64,000 nucleotides of DNA from an uncultured Croceitalea sp. GTDB taxonomy: Bacteria > Bacteroidota > Bacteroidia > Flavobacteriales > Flavobacteriaceae. Numbering within the stretch: position 1 is the first letter of the stretch; every line of letters begins with the position of its first letter. Position numbers and translations under genes: made by a program. The notes beneath the pieces are model-generated. The model was not told where the DNA came from and did no database searches. It saw only the letters and a list, made by a program, of their open reading frames with translations. Below are positions 52,609 through 59,938 of this stretch, one piece after another. Location of the stretch: NCBI GenBank assembly GCA_947503285.1, contig CANNDD010000001.1, positions 124,001 to 188,000 of the forward strand, given 5' to 3'.

Positions 52609-53799
52609 TTAAGATTTGATTTTTTGGACGATGTCACCCGTAGTTTTATGTTTGAGTATGTATTTGATATCGCCATTGGGCAATATCTCTTCTTTGATCA
52701 AATTGTAATTTTCGTCGAACGAGACCGCTGTTTTTGAAACTTCTTCCACATCCGCCCCACGCCAATCCTCTAAAATGACCGGCTCCCACATTTTGGTCTC
52801 AGCCGACTTAAAGGCTGCATCCAAAACCGCATTTACGACATAACCATCATAAAAAGTCTCCCTAGGTTGCCGATTGGTCTCCATAGCTTCGAACATGTCG
52901 GTAAACATATTGGGGTACCCCAAATCATGGGCCTCGTCCCCTACTGGAAATAACCAACCTTTATCAACCTCGGCTTTTTCCGCTACGTAGTTATCCCTAT
53001 CACCTGTTGTGAACATTTCAAATCCGGTTCTCAAAAAATTATTGATCCAAATCGTACCTTCAGTCCCCATTACCTCATCGCGAAGGTCCATACCGCCCCT
53101 GAATGCCCAACTAACCTCAAATTGGCCTATGGCCCCATTGGCGTACTTCACCAAGGCAATGGCATGATCTTCGGCATCAATAGGATGTACTTGCGTATCT
53201 GCCCAACACATTACTTCTAAGGGCCGCACTTCTTTGCCAATATAATTGCGGCTTATTTCAACACAATGGCATGCCAAATCGATGATGGCACCGCCTCCTG
53301 ATTTTTCCTTGTCCCAAAACCAATCGCTATGCGGACCAGGGTGTGTTTCCCGCGATTTTGCCCAAAGCACTTTACCTATAGCACCATTCTTAACGCTCTC
53401 CAATGATTTTAAAAACTTGGGGGTATAACAGAGATCTTCTAAATACCCGGCAAAAATTTGTGCTTCCTCGACCATATCCAGCATTTCTTTGGCCTCTTTC
53501 GCCGTTCTGCCCAATGGTTTTGTACAAAGTACTCCTTTTTTGGCCTTGGCACAAGCCTCAACAGCTGCTTTGTGCAAATGGTTGGGCAAAGAAATGAGCA
53601 CCACATCAACTTCTGGATGTTCAATAGCTTCAAGCATATCATCGGTAAAATGGTCCAAACCGTAATCTTTGGCGAACCGCCCCGCATTTTCCTTATTTCT
53701 GGAATAAACACTCACAACTTGGTCTTTTCTACGCTGATCATGTAATGAGGTGGCATAAAACCTCGCGATAAAGCCCGAGCCCAACATGGCAATTTTCAT
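52609..53799 (-). CDS. Gfo/Idh/MocA-family oxidoreductase
   Basis: 396 residues. The Rossmann start MKIAMLGSGFIARFYATSLHDQ and DVVLISLPNHLHKAAVEACAKAKKGVLCTKPLGR (EKP-type catalytic element written TKP here) are present. A C-terminal alpha/beta domain follows (WAKSRETHPGPHSDWFWDKEKSGGGAIIDLACHCVEISR). No export signal. Many relatives oxidise a sugar at C3 or C2 with NAD. It is 10 bp from the GMC gene. Confidence 0.92.
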   Translation of the reverse strand: MKIAMLGSGFIARFYATSLHDQRRKDQVVSVYSRNKENAGRFAKDYGLDHFTDDMLEAIEHPEVDVVLISLPNHLHKAAVEACAKAKKGVLCTKPLGRTAKEAKEMLDMVEEAQIFAGYLEDLCYTPKFLKSLESVKNGAIGKVLWAKSRETHPGPHSDWFWDKEKSGGGAIIDLACHCVEISRNYIGKEVRPLEVMCWADTQVHPIDAEDHAIALVKYANGAIGQFEVSWAFRGGMDLRDEVMGTEGTIWINNFLRTGFEMFTTGDRDNYVAEKAEVDKGWLFPVGDEAHDLGYPNMFTDMFEAMETNRQPRETFYDGYVVNAVLDAAFKSAETKMWEPVILEDWRGADVEEVSKTAVSFDENYNLIKEEILPNGDIKYILKHKTTGDIVQKIKS

Positions 53800-53880
53800 C
53801 TTATTTGATTGTTTTTTTGATAAGTTAGCTATATTTCGTTAGATGTTCCGCGCACCATATTAAGCTTTAGTTTGATGGTG

Positions 53881-54813
53881 TTACCAACCAAAGGTTTCTT
53901 GCACGAACACTCTACTTTTCTTCCAATCTTCTTTCAGCGCATTCTTAGGTTCAAAACCATCTGGAAAGGCCAATTCTATGGCGGCTTTGCCCTTAAAATC
54001 AGCGGCCTGGAGTGCTTCACTTATGGCCTTAAAGTCAGTAGCTCCTTGCCCGACATATTCCGTCCATGTGCCATCGGCATACTGATCACGGATATGAAGG
54101 TACACCAATTGGGAGCCATAGGTATTGATAAAATCCACAGGGTCAACACCCGCCCTGATCAACCAATTCAGATCGGGGCCTAGATTGGCATTGGGTATGC
54201 GTTGTAGCGTACCTTTTAGGTCATGAAGGTCATTCTCTACCTCATAGGTATGGTTATGCAGGTTGGGCTGAATGCCGTTGTCTTCACAAATAGTAAAAAT
54301 GCGTTTCAGCAATTCTGCTTGTGCATCCAGTTCGCTTTCGGTTTTCATCCTTCCTACATGACCGACCGATATGCCAAAAGTTTCTGCGTTCAAGGCGGCA
54401 AGCCTGGGCACCACCAGTTGAATGTCTTCCCATATTTTTTGATGCTGTGCCTTATCAGCCATTTGAAAACCTACCCCATAGGAAGAGCCTGAAACCTTGA
54501 TTCCGTACGTATCACTAAGTGCAGCGATGCGTTTCACCGCATCATCACGACGTAGCACGACTTCCATCAATTCCACACCATATAAACCCGCGTACGCCAT
54601 ATCGGCAAAAACCTGTTCTAAATTCGGGGTACAATCCCAGTTTGGGGGAAATTTACTGGCATACACCCAAAGGTGGCCACAGATGGCAACATTAGCTACT
54701 AAATCATTGTTGCTATCTATTTTAGAAGAAAACATACTAGGCAGTACTATGCCGCCCAAAGATGCCTTTGCTGTGTTTTTAATAAACTTTCTACGATTAT
54801 ATTCTGATTTCAT
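53881..54813 (-). CDS. Tat-exported sugar phosphate isomerase/epimerase-family TIM barrel
   Basis: 310 residues. The N-terminus MKSEYNRRKFIKNTAKASLGG has the twin-arginine motif RRKFIK followed by a hydrophobic stretch (ASLGGIVLPSMFSS). The TIM-barrel part contains GVELMEVVLRRDDAVKRIAAL, IQPNLHNHTYEVENDL, GPDLNWLIRAGVDPVDFI and LVYLHIRDQYADGTWTEYVGQGATDFKAISEAL, the AP-endonuclease-2/xylose-isomerase-like family. The export signal places it in the periplasm, with the GMC dehydrogenase. Relatives act on 3-keto sugars. Confidence 0.9.
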   Translation of the reverse strand: MKSEYNRRKFIKNTAKASLGGIVLPSMFSSKIDSNNDLVANVAICGHLWVYASKFPPNWDCTPNLEQVFADMAYAGLYGVELMEVVLRRDDAVKRIAALSDTYGIKVSGSSYGVGFQMADKAQHQKIWEDIQLVVPRLAALNAETFGISVGHVGRMKTESELDAQAELLKRIFTICEDNGIQPNLHNHTYEVENDLHDLKGTLQRIPNANLGPDLNWLIRAGVDPVDFINTYGSQLVYLHIRDQYADGTWTEYVGQGATDFKAISEALQAADFKGKAAIELAFPDGFEPKNALKEDWKKSRVFVQETFGW

Positions 54814-54870
54814 GGTTGCTCATCTATGTGGTTAGGAATAAGCTTAGGTGTTCCCTAAAAATACGAAATA

Positions 54871-54888
54871 AACTTGTACGTACAAGTT
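54871..54888. promoter_or_regulatory. 18-bp perfect palindrome, candidate operator
   Basis: AACTTGTACGTACAAGTT lies 58 bp upstream of the isomerase/epimerase gene, inside the operon between it and the transporter. The TTGTAC-GTACAA core resembles HutC-type GntR operators. It could be the site of the GntR/UTRA protein encoded at 44739. Confidence 0.6.
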
Positions 54889-55019
54889 GTTTTTCAATAA
54901 AGGCCGATAACCTTAAAACAGGGTTGCCTAAAGTAGTGTTCTTTAAAACCAGGTACCTTTGTGTTCTAAAGGTGTTGCGCTTTCTATTCTATCATAAAAA
55001 AGAAAGAAACCTTTAAGAC

Positions 55020-56678
55020 CTAAAAGATTAAGTAAGTACTTAATACCAATAACGCTATTAGACCGCCTACGATCCACGCATATTTCCATGGGGTAGTATC
55101 TATGACATCGGTGACTTTAGGTATATATACGTCCGTCTTAGGTTTAACCAAGCCTACGACGAGCATGATAACGATATTGACGACAAACAGAATTCCCATA
55201 ATATGTAAAAAGTGAGGGTAAGCCTCTGCCTTTATAACGGCCAGCTGCGCCGTATCGGTAATTCCGTTTGCTTCGGCTTTTTCCAATGCTTTTCCGACCA
55301 TACTAGGCCCAATGAACAATAAGCTGATAAGATACATGAGCACCCCACCTATCAAAACTATCTTTGCTCCAATTGCAGGAACTTTTTTTGTAAGGATTCC
55401 GATAAGGACAACAGCTAAAATAGGCACACTTAAACTCCCTAATGCTTGTTGAATATAAGAGAACAAGCCGTCTGGTGCATACCTGATAAACGGTGCTATG
55501 GTCATTGAAATAACGGCAAGGGCCAGTCCAAAACGCTTACCTGATTTCACCGTTTGAAGCTCAGAAGCCTCTTTGTTAAAGAATTTTTTATACAAATCGA
55601 AACCAAATAGCGTTGCACTACTATTAAGCAGGCTATTGAATGAACTTAAAATAGCCCCAAATAAAACAGCTGCGAAGAACCCTAACAGGCTGCCTGGTAA
55701 AACCCTTCGAACCAATTCAGGGTAAGAAGCATCTGCATCCGTGAGCTCCGCGCCAAACATGTTGTAAGCTATAATACCCGGTAAAACTACTATAACCGGG
55801 ATTAAAAACTTAACAAAAGCTGCCAACAGCACCCCTTTTTGGCCTTCTTTTAAACTTTTTGCCCCAAATACACGCTGCAATATGGATTGATTGGTGCCCC
55901 AATAGTACATTTGTGCAATCATCATTCCCGTAAAAATAGTTCCGACGGGGATGGAAGAAGTTACATCCCCGGTAACATCAAACTTATCTTGGTTTTCCGA
56001 CCATAGTTTAGCTATTCCTCCCGAAATACTACCATCATCACTTATCATGGTCAATCCAAAGTAAGGAATCAACAAACCGCCTATCAATAAACCTATTGCG
56101 TTCACTAAATCTGAAACCGCAACGGCTTTTAAACCTCCATAGATTGCATAAACAATACCTATTAAACCTATACTCCAAACACATATCCAATAACATATGG
56201 TCTCAGATACACCCAAGACCTCGGGCAACTGAAACATTGTAATAAAAGCTTTTGACCCTGCATAGAGTATCGTAGGCAATAGCACTATCCCAAAGGCAAT
56301 CAAGAATAAAACCGATAAAATCGCTTTTGTGTTTTCATCAAAACGCCCTTGTATAAATTCGGGAATCGTTGTAATGCCTTTTTTCATGTACTTAGGCAAA
56401 AACCAGACAGCGGTTATGACCATGGCAATAGCTGCGAGGGTCTCCCATGCCATTACCAGAATACCTTCGGTAAATGCCTGACCGTTTAAACCCACTATCT
56501 GTTCAGCAGAAAGATTGGTCAAAAGCAAGGAACCGGCAATGGTAAGCGCTCCTAAACTTCTACCCCCTAAATAGAACCCGTCCGCAGACTTTTCGTTAGT
56601 ACCTCGTGTAGCATACCAGGCTATGCCTGCTACCAATAATGTAAAACCCAAAAAAGAAATAATGGATAAGGTTCCCAT
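55020..56678 (-). CDS. Sodium/solute symporter (SSS family) for sugars
   Basis: 552 residues with about 14 membrane segments. MGTLSIISFLGFTLLVAGIAWYATRGTNEKSADGFYLGGRSLG at the N-terminus, then LLLTNLSAEQIVGLNGQAF, is typical of the SGLT-like SSS family. SILQRVFGAKSLKEGQKG and SGKRFGLALAVISMTIAPFI are conserved loops. It takes up a sugar or sugar acid with Na+. It begins the long minus-strand operon, and the upstream region has a 13-bp dyad at 56757. Confidence 0.93.
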   Translation of the reverse strand: MGTLSIISFLGFTLLVAGIAWYATRGTNEKSADGFYLGGRSLGALTIAGSLLLTNLSAEQIVGLNGQAFTEGILVMAWETLAAIAMVITAVWFLPKYMKKGITTIPEFIQGRFDENTKAILSVLFLIAFGIVLLPTILYAGSKAFITMFQLPEVLGVSETICYWICVWSIGLIGIVYAIYGGLKAVAVSDLVNAIGLLIGGLLIPYFGLTMISDDGSISGGIAKLWSENQDKFDVTGDVTSSIPVGTIFTGMMIAQMYYWGTNQSILQRVFGAKSLKEGQKGVLLAAFVKFLIPVIVVLPGIIAYNMFGAELTDADASYPELVRRVLPGSLLGFFAAVLFGAILSSFNSLLNSSATLFGFDLYKKFFNKEASELQTVKSGKRFGLALAVISMTIAPFIRYAPDGLFSYIQQALGSLSVPILAVVLIGILTKKVPAIGAKIVLIGGVLMYLISLLFIGPSMVGKALEKAEANGITDTAQLAVIKAEAYPHFLHIMGILFVVNIVIMLVVGLVKPKTDVYIPKVTDVIDTTPWKYAWIVGGLIALLVLSTYLIF

Positions 56679-56756
56679 AAAGAGTTGGTTTTAGTTTGGT
56701 TATTATAAATTATGATATACTTTTTTACATACCTGTCACCAAAGTGGTGCACTTAG

Positions 56757-56769
56757 TACGAATTTCGTA
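56757..56769. promoter_or_regulatory. 13-bp dyad upstream of the transporter gene
   Basis: TACGAA-T-TTCGTA is a perfect dyad with a 1-nt centre, 79 bp before the SSS gene. Candidate operator. Confidence 0.45.
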
Positions 56770-56900
56770 AAACGGTTGAAGATAATTTATTCAAATTCAA
56801 TTTACAATTTTTGTTAGGCTAAAAATTACGAAAAAGGCAGTGCATCAATGATGGGAATACCTTTTTGAAACCCAATATCCGCTTTTGGGGGAACACTGTA

Positions 56901-57923
56901 TTACTTTTCACTTTGTGAAACCGGATATATTCCCAATACGTCTTCGATAAATCGATTGGTTTCTTTTTGAACGGACTGTAAATCTTTTGAAGAGACGTGG
57001 GAGGTCATCACATGATCGCCCACTTCAGTAAAGGCAATCTTTCTTTTTTTGCGGGTCGGGGTTCCCAGCGCATCAAACATTCTTAACATCGCGGGTACGG
57101 AAACCACCTTATCTTTAATGGAATCATTTTTATGGAAATATCCCAAAAATGTTGGCTGCCCAACCTTCTCGAAAGTTTCAGGAACCATGGTATAGTCTAC
57201 CATGGCCTGCAAATGTGTTAATGCCTCAAGTCGGTATTTGGTGGTCCAATATCGATTTTTCAAATCGATATCCGTATCAAATTCATGATAGTCGCCGCCT
57301 TTCACCAACCGGGCCAATTGAAGGCCCCAAGGTTTTGTCAGTAACTTTGCATTAGAATCATAAATTTCAATATTTGGGGAGTATAGCAACAGTCCGGCTA
57401 TGTCAACATCACCACCGGCCAAATGTAATGCCAATGTCCCTCCGGTTGAGGTCCCCATTACAATCACTTTTTCACCCAAACGTTTGGCCACGGCGATGGC
57501 TTCTTTTGCAGAATCAATAACCGCATCAGCTGTCAAGTCAAGCATAGGCTCTTCTTCACTCAGTCCATGCCCCGCCAGCCTTGGCAGGTATAGATTACAT
57601 CCATAACGTTTTGCCGTTTCAAGATGGATGGGGTCACCTTCTTCTTGACTAGCCGACCATCCATGAAGATAGACGATACTATATGCTGTTTTTTTGGGAA
57701 TACTATCGAACCAAATGATTCTTGCCTCATTATCGGGCCTAATATTTTTTAATTGCTTCTCCCGCGTTTTAATCTGGTTTTCTAAAGCATGTATATCAGC
57801 AGTTACCTCTGGTAGTGTCTTATCCAATTCAGGGGCTTCCACTTTTGGCCCTAAAAAATAGGTTACTACCAAAATTGCAACAACGATGAGAAGGCCTTTT
57901 ACGATTTTGAAAACTATTCCCAT
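56901..57923 (-). CDS. Membrane-anchored alpha/beta hydrolase
   Basis: 340 residues. A hydrophobic N-terminus (IVKGLLIVVAILVVTYFLG) is probably an anchor. The hydrolase fold: IVYLHGWSASQEEGDPIHLETAKRYGCNLYLPRLAGHGLS, GTSTGGTLALHLAG (nucleophile Ser in GTSTGG), and EVGDHVMTSHVSSKD with the His near the C-terminus. Function unknown; it probably cleaves an ester in the periplasm. It is 9 bp downstream of the LRR lipoprotein gene, and presumably co-transcribed. Confidence 0.87.
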   Translation of the reverse strand: MGIVFKIVKGLLIVVAILVVTYFLGPKVEAPELDKTLPEVTADIHALENQIKTREKQLKNIRPDNEARIIWFDSIPKKTAYSIVYLHGWSASQEEGDPIHLETAKRYGCNLYLPRLAGHGLSEEEPMLDLTADAVIDSAKEAIAVAKRLGEKVIVMGTSTGGTLALHLAGGDVDIAGLLLYSPNIEIYDSNAKLLTKPWGLQLARLVKGGDYHEFDTDIDLKNRYWTTKYRLEALTHLQAMVDYTMVPETFEKVGQPTFLGYFHKNDSIKDKVVSVPAMLRMFDALGTPTRKKRKIAFTEVGDHVMTSHVSSKDLQSVQKETNRFIEDVLGIYPVSQSEK

Positions 57924-57932
57924 TTACCTTCT

Positions 57933-58595
57933 TTAGTTACAATCAATTGCGTAAGTATCATTTTCATCCTTAGTCCAATCCGTTGGGGGGTTCTCAAGTT
58001 GCTCTTGGTTGACCTGAATACAGCTCAAAGGGTTATCACCGATAATAAAATCCGTCAATGCCAGATTTACCGATACATCGATGGCACTGAGCTTATTGTC
58101 GGAAAGCGATAATAATTGTAGTGCGGTATTGTCAGAGACATCGATTAAGGTTAATTCGTTACGATCCGCGCCAACTTTTTCTAAGATTGAGATGCCGTCA
58201 AGGGTAAGCTCTTCGAGCATATTATCTTCAGCCCATAGAAATTTAAGGCTTCTATTTCTAGAAACATCCAAAGACGTCAGTTCATTTCCCCTAACGTTTA
58301 AATTTTCCAATGCATCAAAACTACCGATACCACTAAGGTCCGTTATCCCTTTATCGTCAATGATCAAGTTCGTTACCGATTTGATACGGCTATCCAATAC
58401 CCGGCCATCTAGAGCGTCATCTAAGTTTGCATCTATCAAAGCCTGTTCAAAAGCGGAATCCGCTATTGCCGTTACGGCAGGTACCGGGGGTGTGTTGGTT
58501 TGTTCCTGTTCTTCCCCAGTATCGGTGGCATCAGAGGAGCAAGAGAGCAATACCATACACGTTAAGAAATGATAGTAGAATTTATTCTTTTTCAT
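57933..58595 (-). CDS. Leucine-rich-repeat-like lipoprotein
   Basis: 220 residues. A lipobox signal (LTCMVLLSC) is followed by an acidic Thr/Glu linker. Residues about 45-210 hold irregular LRR units such as ITDLSGIGSFDALENLNVRGNELTSLDVSRNRSLKFLWAEDNMLEELTLDG. These form a curved binding surface. It is probably at the outer membrane or surface, binding other proteins. Starts 8 bp after a strong promoter. Confidence 0.85.
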   Translation of the reverse strand: MKKNKFYYHFLTCMVLLSCSSDATDTGEEQEQTNTPPVPAVTAIADSAFEQALIDANLDDALDGRVLDSRIKSVTNLIIDDKGITDLSGIGSFDALENLNVRGNELTSLDVSRNRSLKFLWAEDNMLEELTLDGISILEKVGADRNELTLIDVSDNTALQLLSLSDNKLSAIDVSVNLALTDFIIGDNPLSCIQVNQEQLENPPTDWTKDENDTYAIDCN

Positions 58596-58602
58596 AGCAT
58601 TT

Positions 58603-58631
58603 CAAAAATACAATTTTTCAGGTGAATCAAA
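58603..58631 (-). promoter_or_regulatory. Promoter of the LRR lipoprotein gene
   Basis: Read on the minus strand: TTTG (58631-58628), 17 bp, TATTTTTG (58610-58603). Both boxes and the spacing match the Bacteroidota consensus. The resulting leader is very short. Confidence 0.7.
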
Positions 58632-58660
58632 TTAATGGTAAATTCAGGCGCAAATTAATT

Positions 58661-59905
58661 ATGAAAAAGCTCTTACAAATAGTAGGTCCGGGACTCTTGT
58701 TCGCCAGCATGGCGATCGGGACCTCACATTTGGTACTATCGACAAAAGCTGGCGCCCAATACGGCTGGGTAATGATCATCCCTATCGTTTTGGCCAACAT
58801 TTTGAAATATCCCTTTTTTGAGTTTGGGGTACGCTATACCCATGTTACAGAGAAAACACTTATCGAGGGATATCAAAATCTAGGCAGAAAATACCTTTGG
58901 TTATATGCGTTCATTACCGTCGTAAGCGTTTTCACCATATTGGCCGCGCTTTACGTCGTTACCGCGGGGCTCTTTATGAATCTTTTCAAAGTATCAAATG
59001 TGGGTATCAATACTGTGACATTGGCCCTATTCGCATTTATAAGCTTGCTCTTGATCATTGGGCGTTATCGATTTTTAGAGGTTTCATTGAAATTCGTGGT
59101 CAGCATACTCTTTTTGGCCTTGATTACTACCACAATAGTTGTTATTCATAAGGGGCAGGTCATCCCTATCGCAGATTTCGAAGCCCCTAAAATATTCAAT
59201 GAGGTCGGTGTACTATTCCTTATCGGTCTCGTTGGATGGATGCCCACGGCTGTTGAAGCCTCTGGCTGGGTCAGTATGTGGAGCATGGAAAAACTGAAAT
59301 CCTTATCAGAAAAACCTTCTTTAACGGCCACATTGAATGAATTTAACCTCGGTTATTTTTTGACGGCATTATTGGCCGTATTCTTTTTGATTATAGGATG
59401 GATGACCCTATATGGCACTGGAACCGAACTTAGTGGAAATGCGGTGCTTTTTGCCGACCAAGTAGTTAGCATGTTTACCTTGCATATAGGCAGCTGGGCT
59501 TATATTTTGATTGCGGTTGCAGCCTTTGCTACGATGTTTAGTACTTGTATGACCGCTCATGATGCGGTTTCAAGGGTAAGCCTTGATGTTTTGGCAAAAC
59601 TCTATCCGACTTACAAAGGCTTTACCATAAAGTCAGCATTTGCCATAACGGTTGTACTGTTAGCGGCTATAAATTGGATGGTCATTGCTTTATTTAGCGG
59701 AAATATGGCAAATCTAGTAGCCTTGGCCACCTTTGTCTCATTCGTAATGGCACCCTTAATAGGTTGGATGAATTTAAGGACCGTTACCAGTGATGATGTT
59801 CAAGCCCGATACAAACCTTCATCTGCGCTTAGGATTCTAGCTTATGTCGGAATGATCTTTCTCGCTGCATTCGCCCTTTACTATTGTTGGATAATACTCA
59901 TATGA
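58661..59905 (+). CDS. Divergent Nramp-family transporter
   Basis: 414 residues from the ATG at 58661 (MKKLLQIVGPGLLFASMAIG), with an in-frame GTG at 58622 as alternative. About 11 membrane segments. GPGLLFASMAIGTSH is the place of the Nramp TM1 motif (normally DPGN); here it is GTSH. TM6 reads GWMPTAVEASGW, where the usual MPH is MPT. The QYGW element and overall fold fit. Substrate may not be a divalent metal, since the metal-coordinating residues are absent. Divergent from the LRR lipoprotein. Confidence 0.85.
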   Translation: MKKLLQIVGPGLLFASMAIGTSHLVLSTKAGAQYGWVMIIPIVLANILKYPFFEFGVRYTHVTEKTLIEGYQNLGRKYLWLYAFITVVSVFTILAALYVVTAGLFMNLFKVSNVGINTVTLALFAFISLLLIIGRYRFLEVSLKFVVSILFLALITTTIVVIHKGQVIPIADFEAPKIFNEVGVLFLIGLVGWMPTAVEASGWVSMWSMEKLKSLSEKPSLTATLNEFNLGYFLTALLAVFFLIIGWMTLYGTGTELSGNAVLFADQVVSMFTLHIGSWAYILIAVAAFATMFSTCMTAHDAVSRVSLDVLAKLYPTYKGFTIKSAFAITVVLLAAINWMVIALFSGNMANLVALATFVSFVMAPLIGWMNLRTVTSDDVQARYKPSSALRILAYVGMIFLAAFALYYCWIILI

Positions 59906-59938
59906 TACGCTATCATAGACCCCAGGGACCTGAAGTAG

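Noticed and set aside
54871-54888. Reading the 18-bp palindrome as a terminator of the transporter gene
   Set aside because: Only a short T stretch follows on the plus strand, not on the minus strand where transcription runs, so an operator is preferred.
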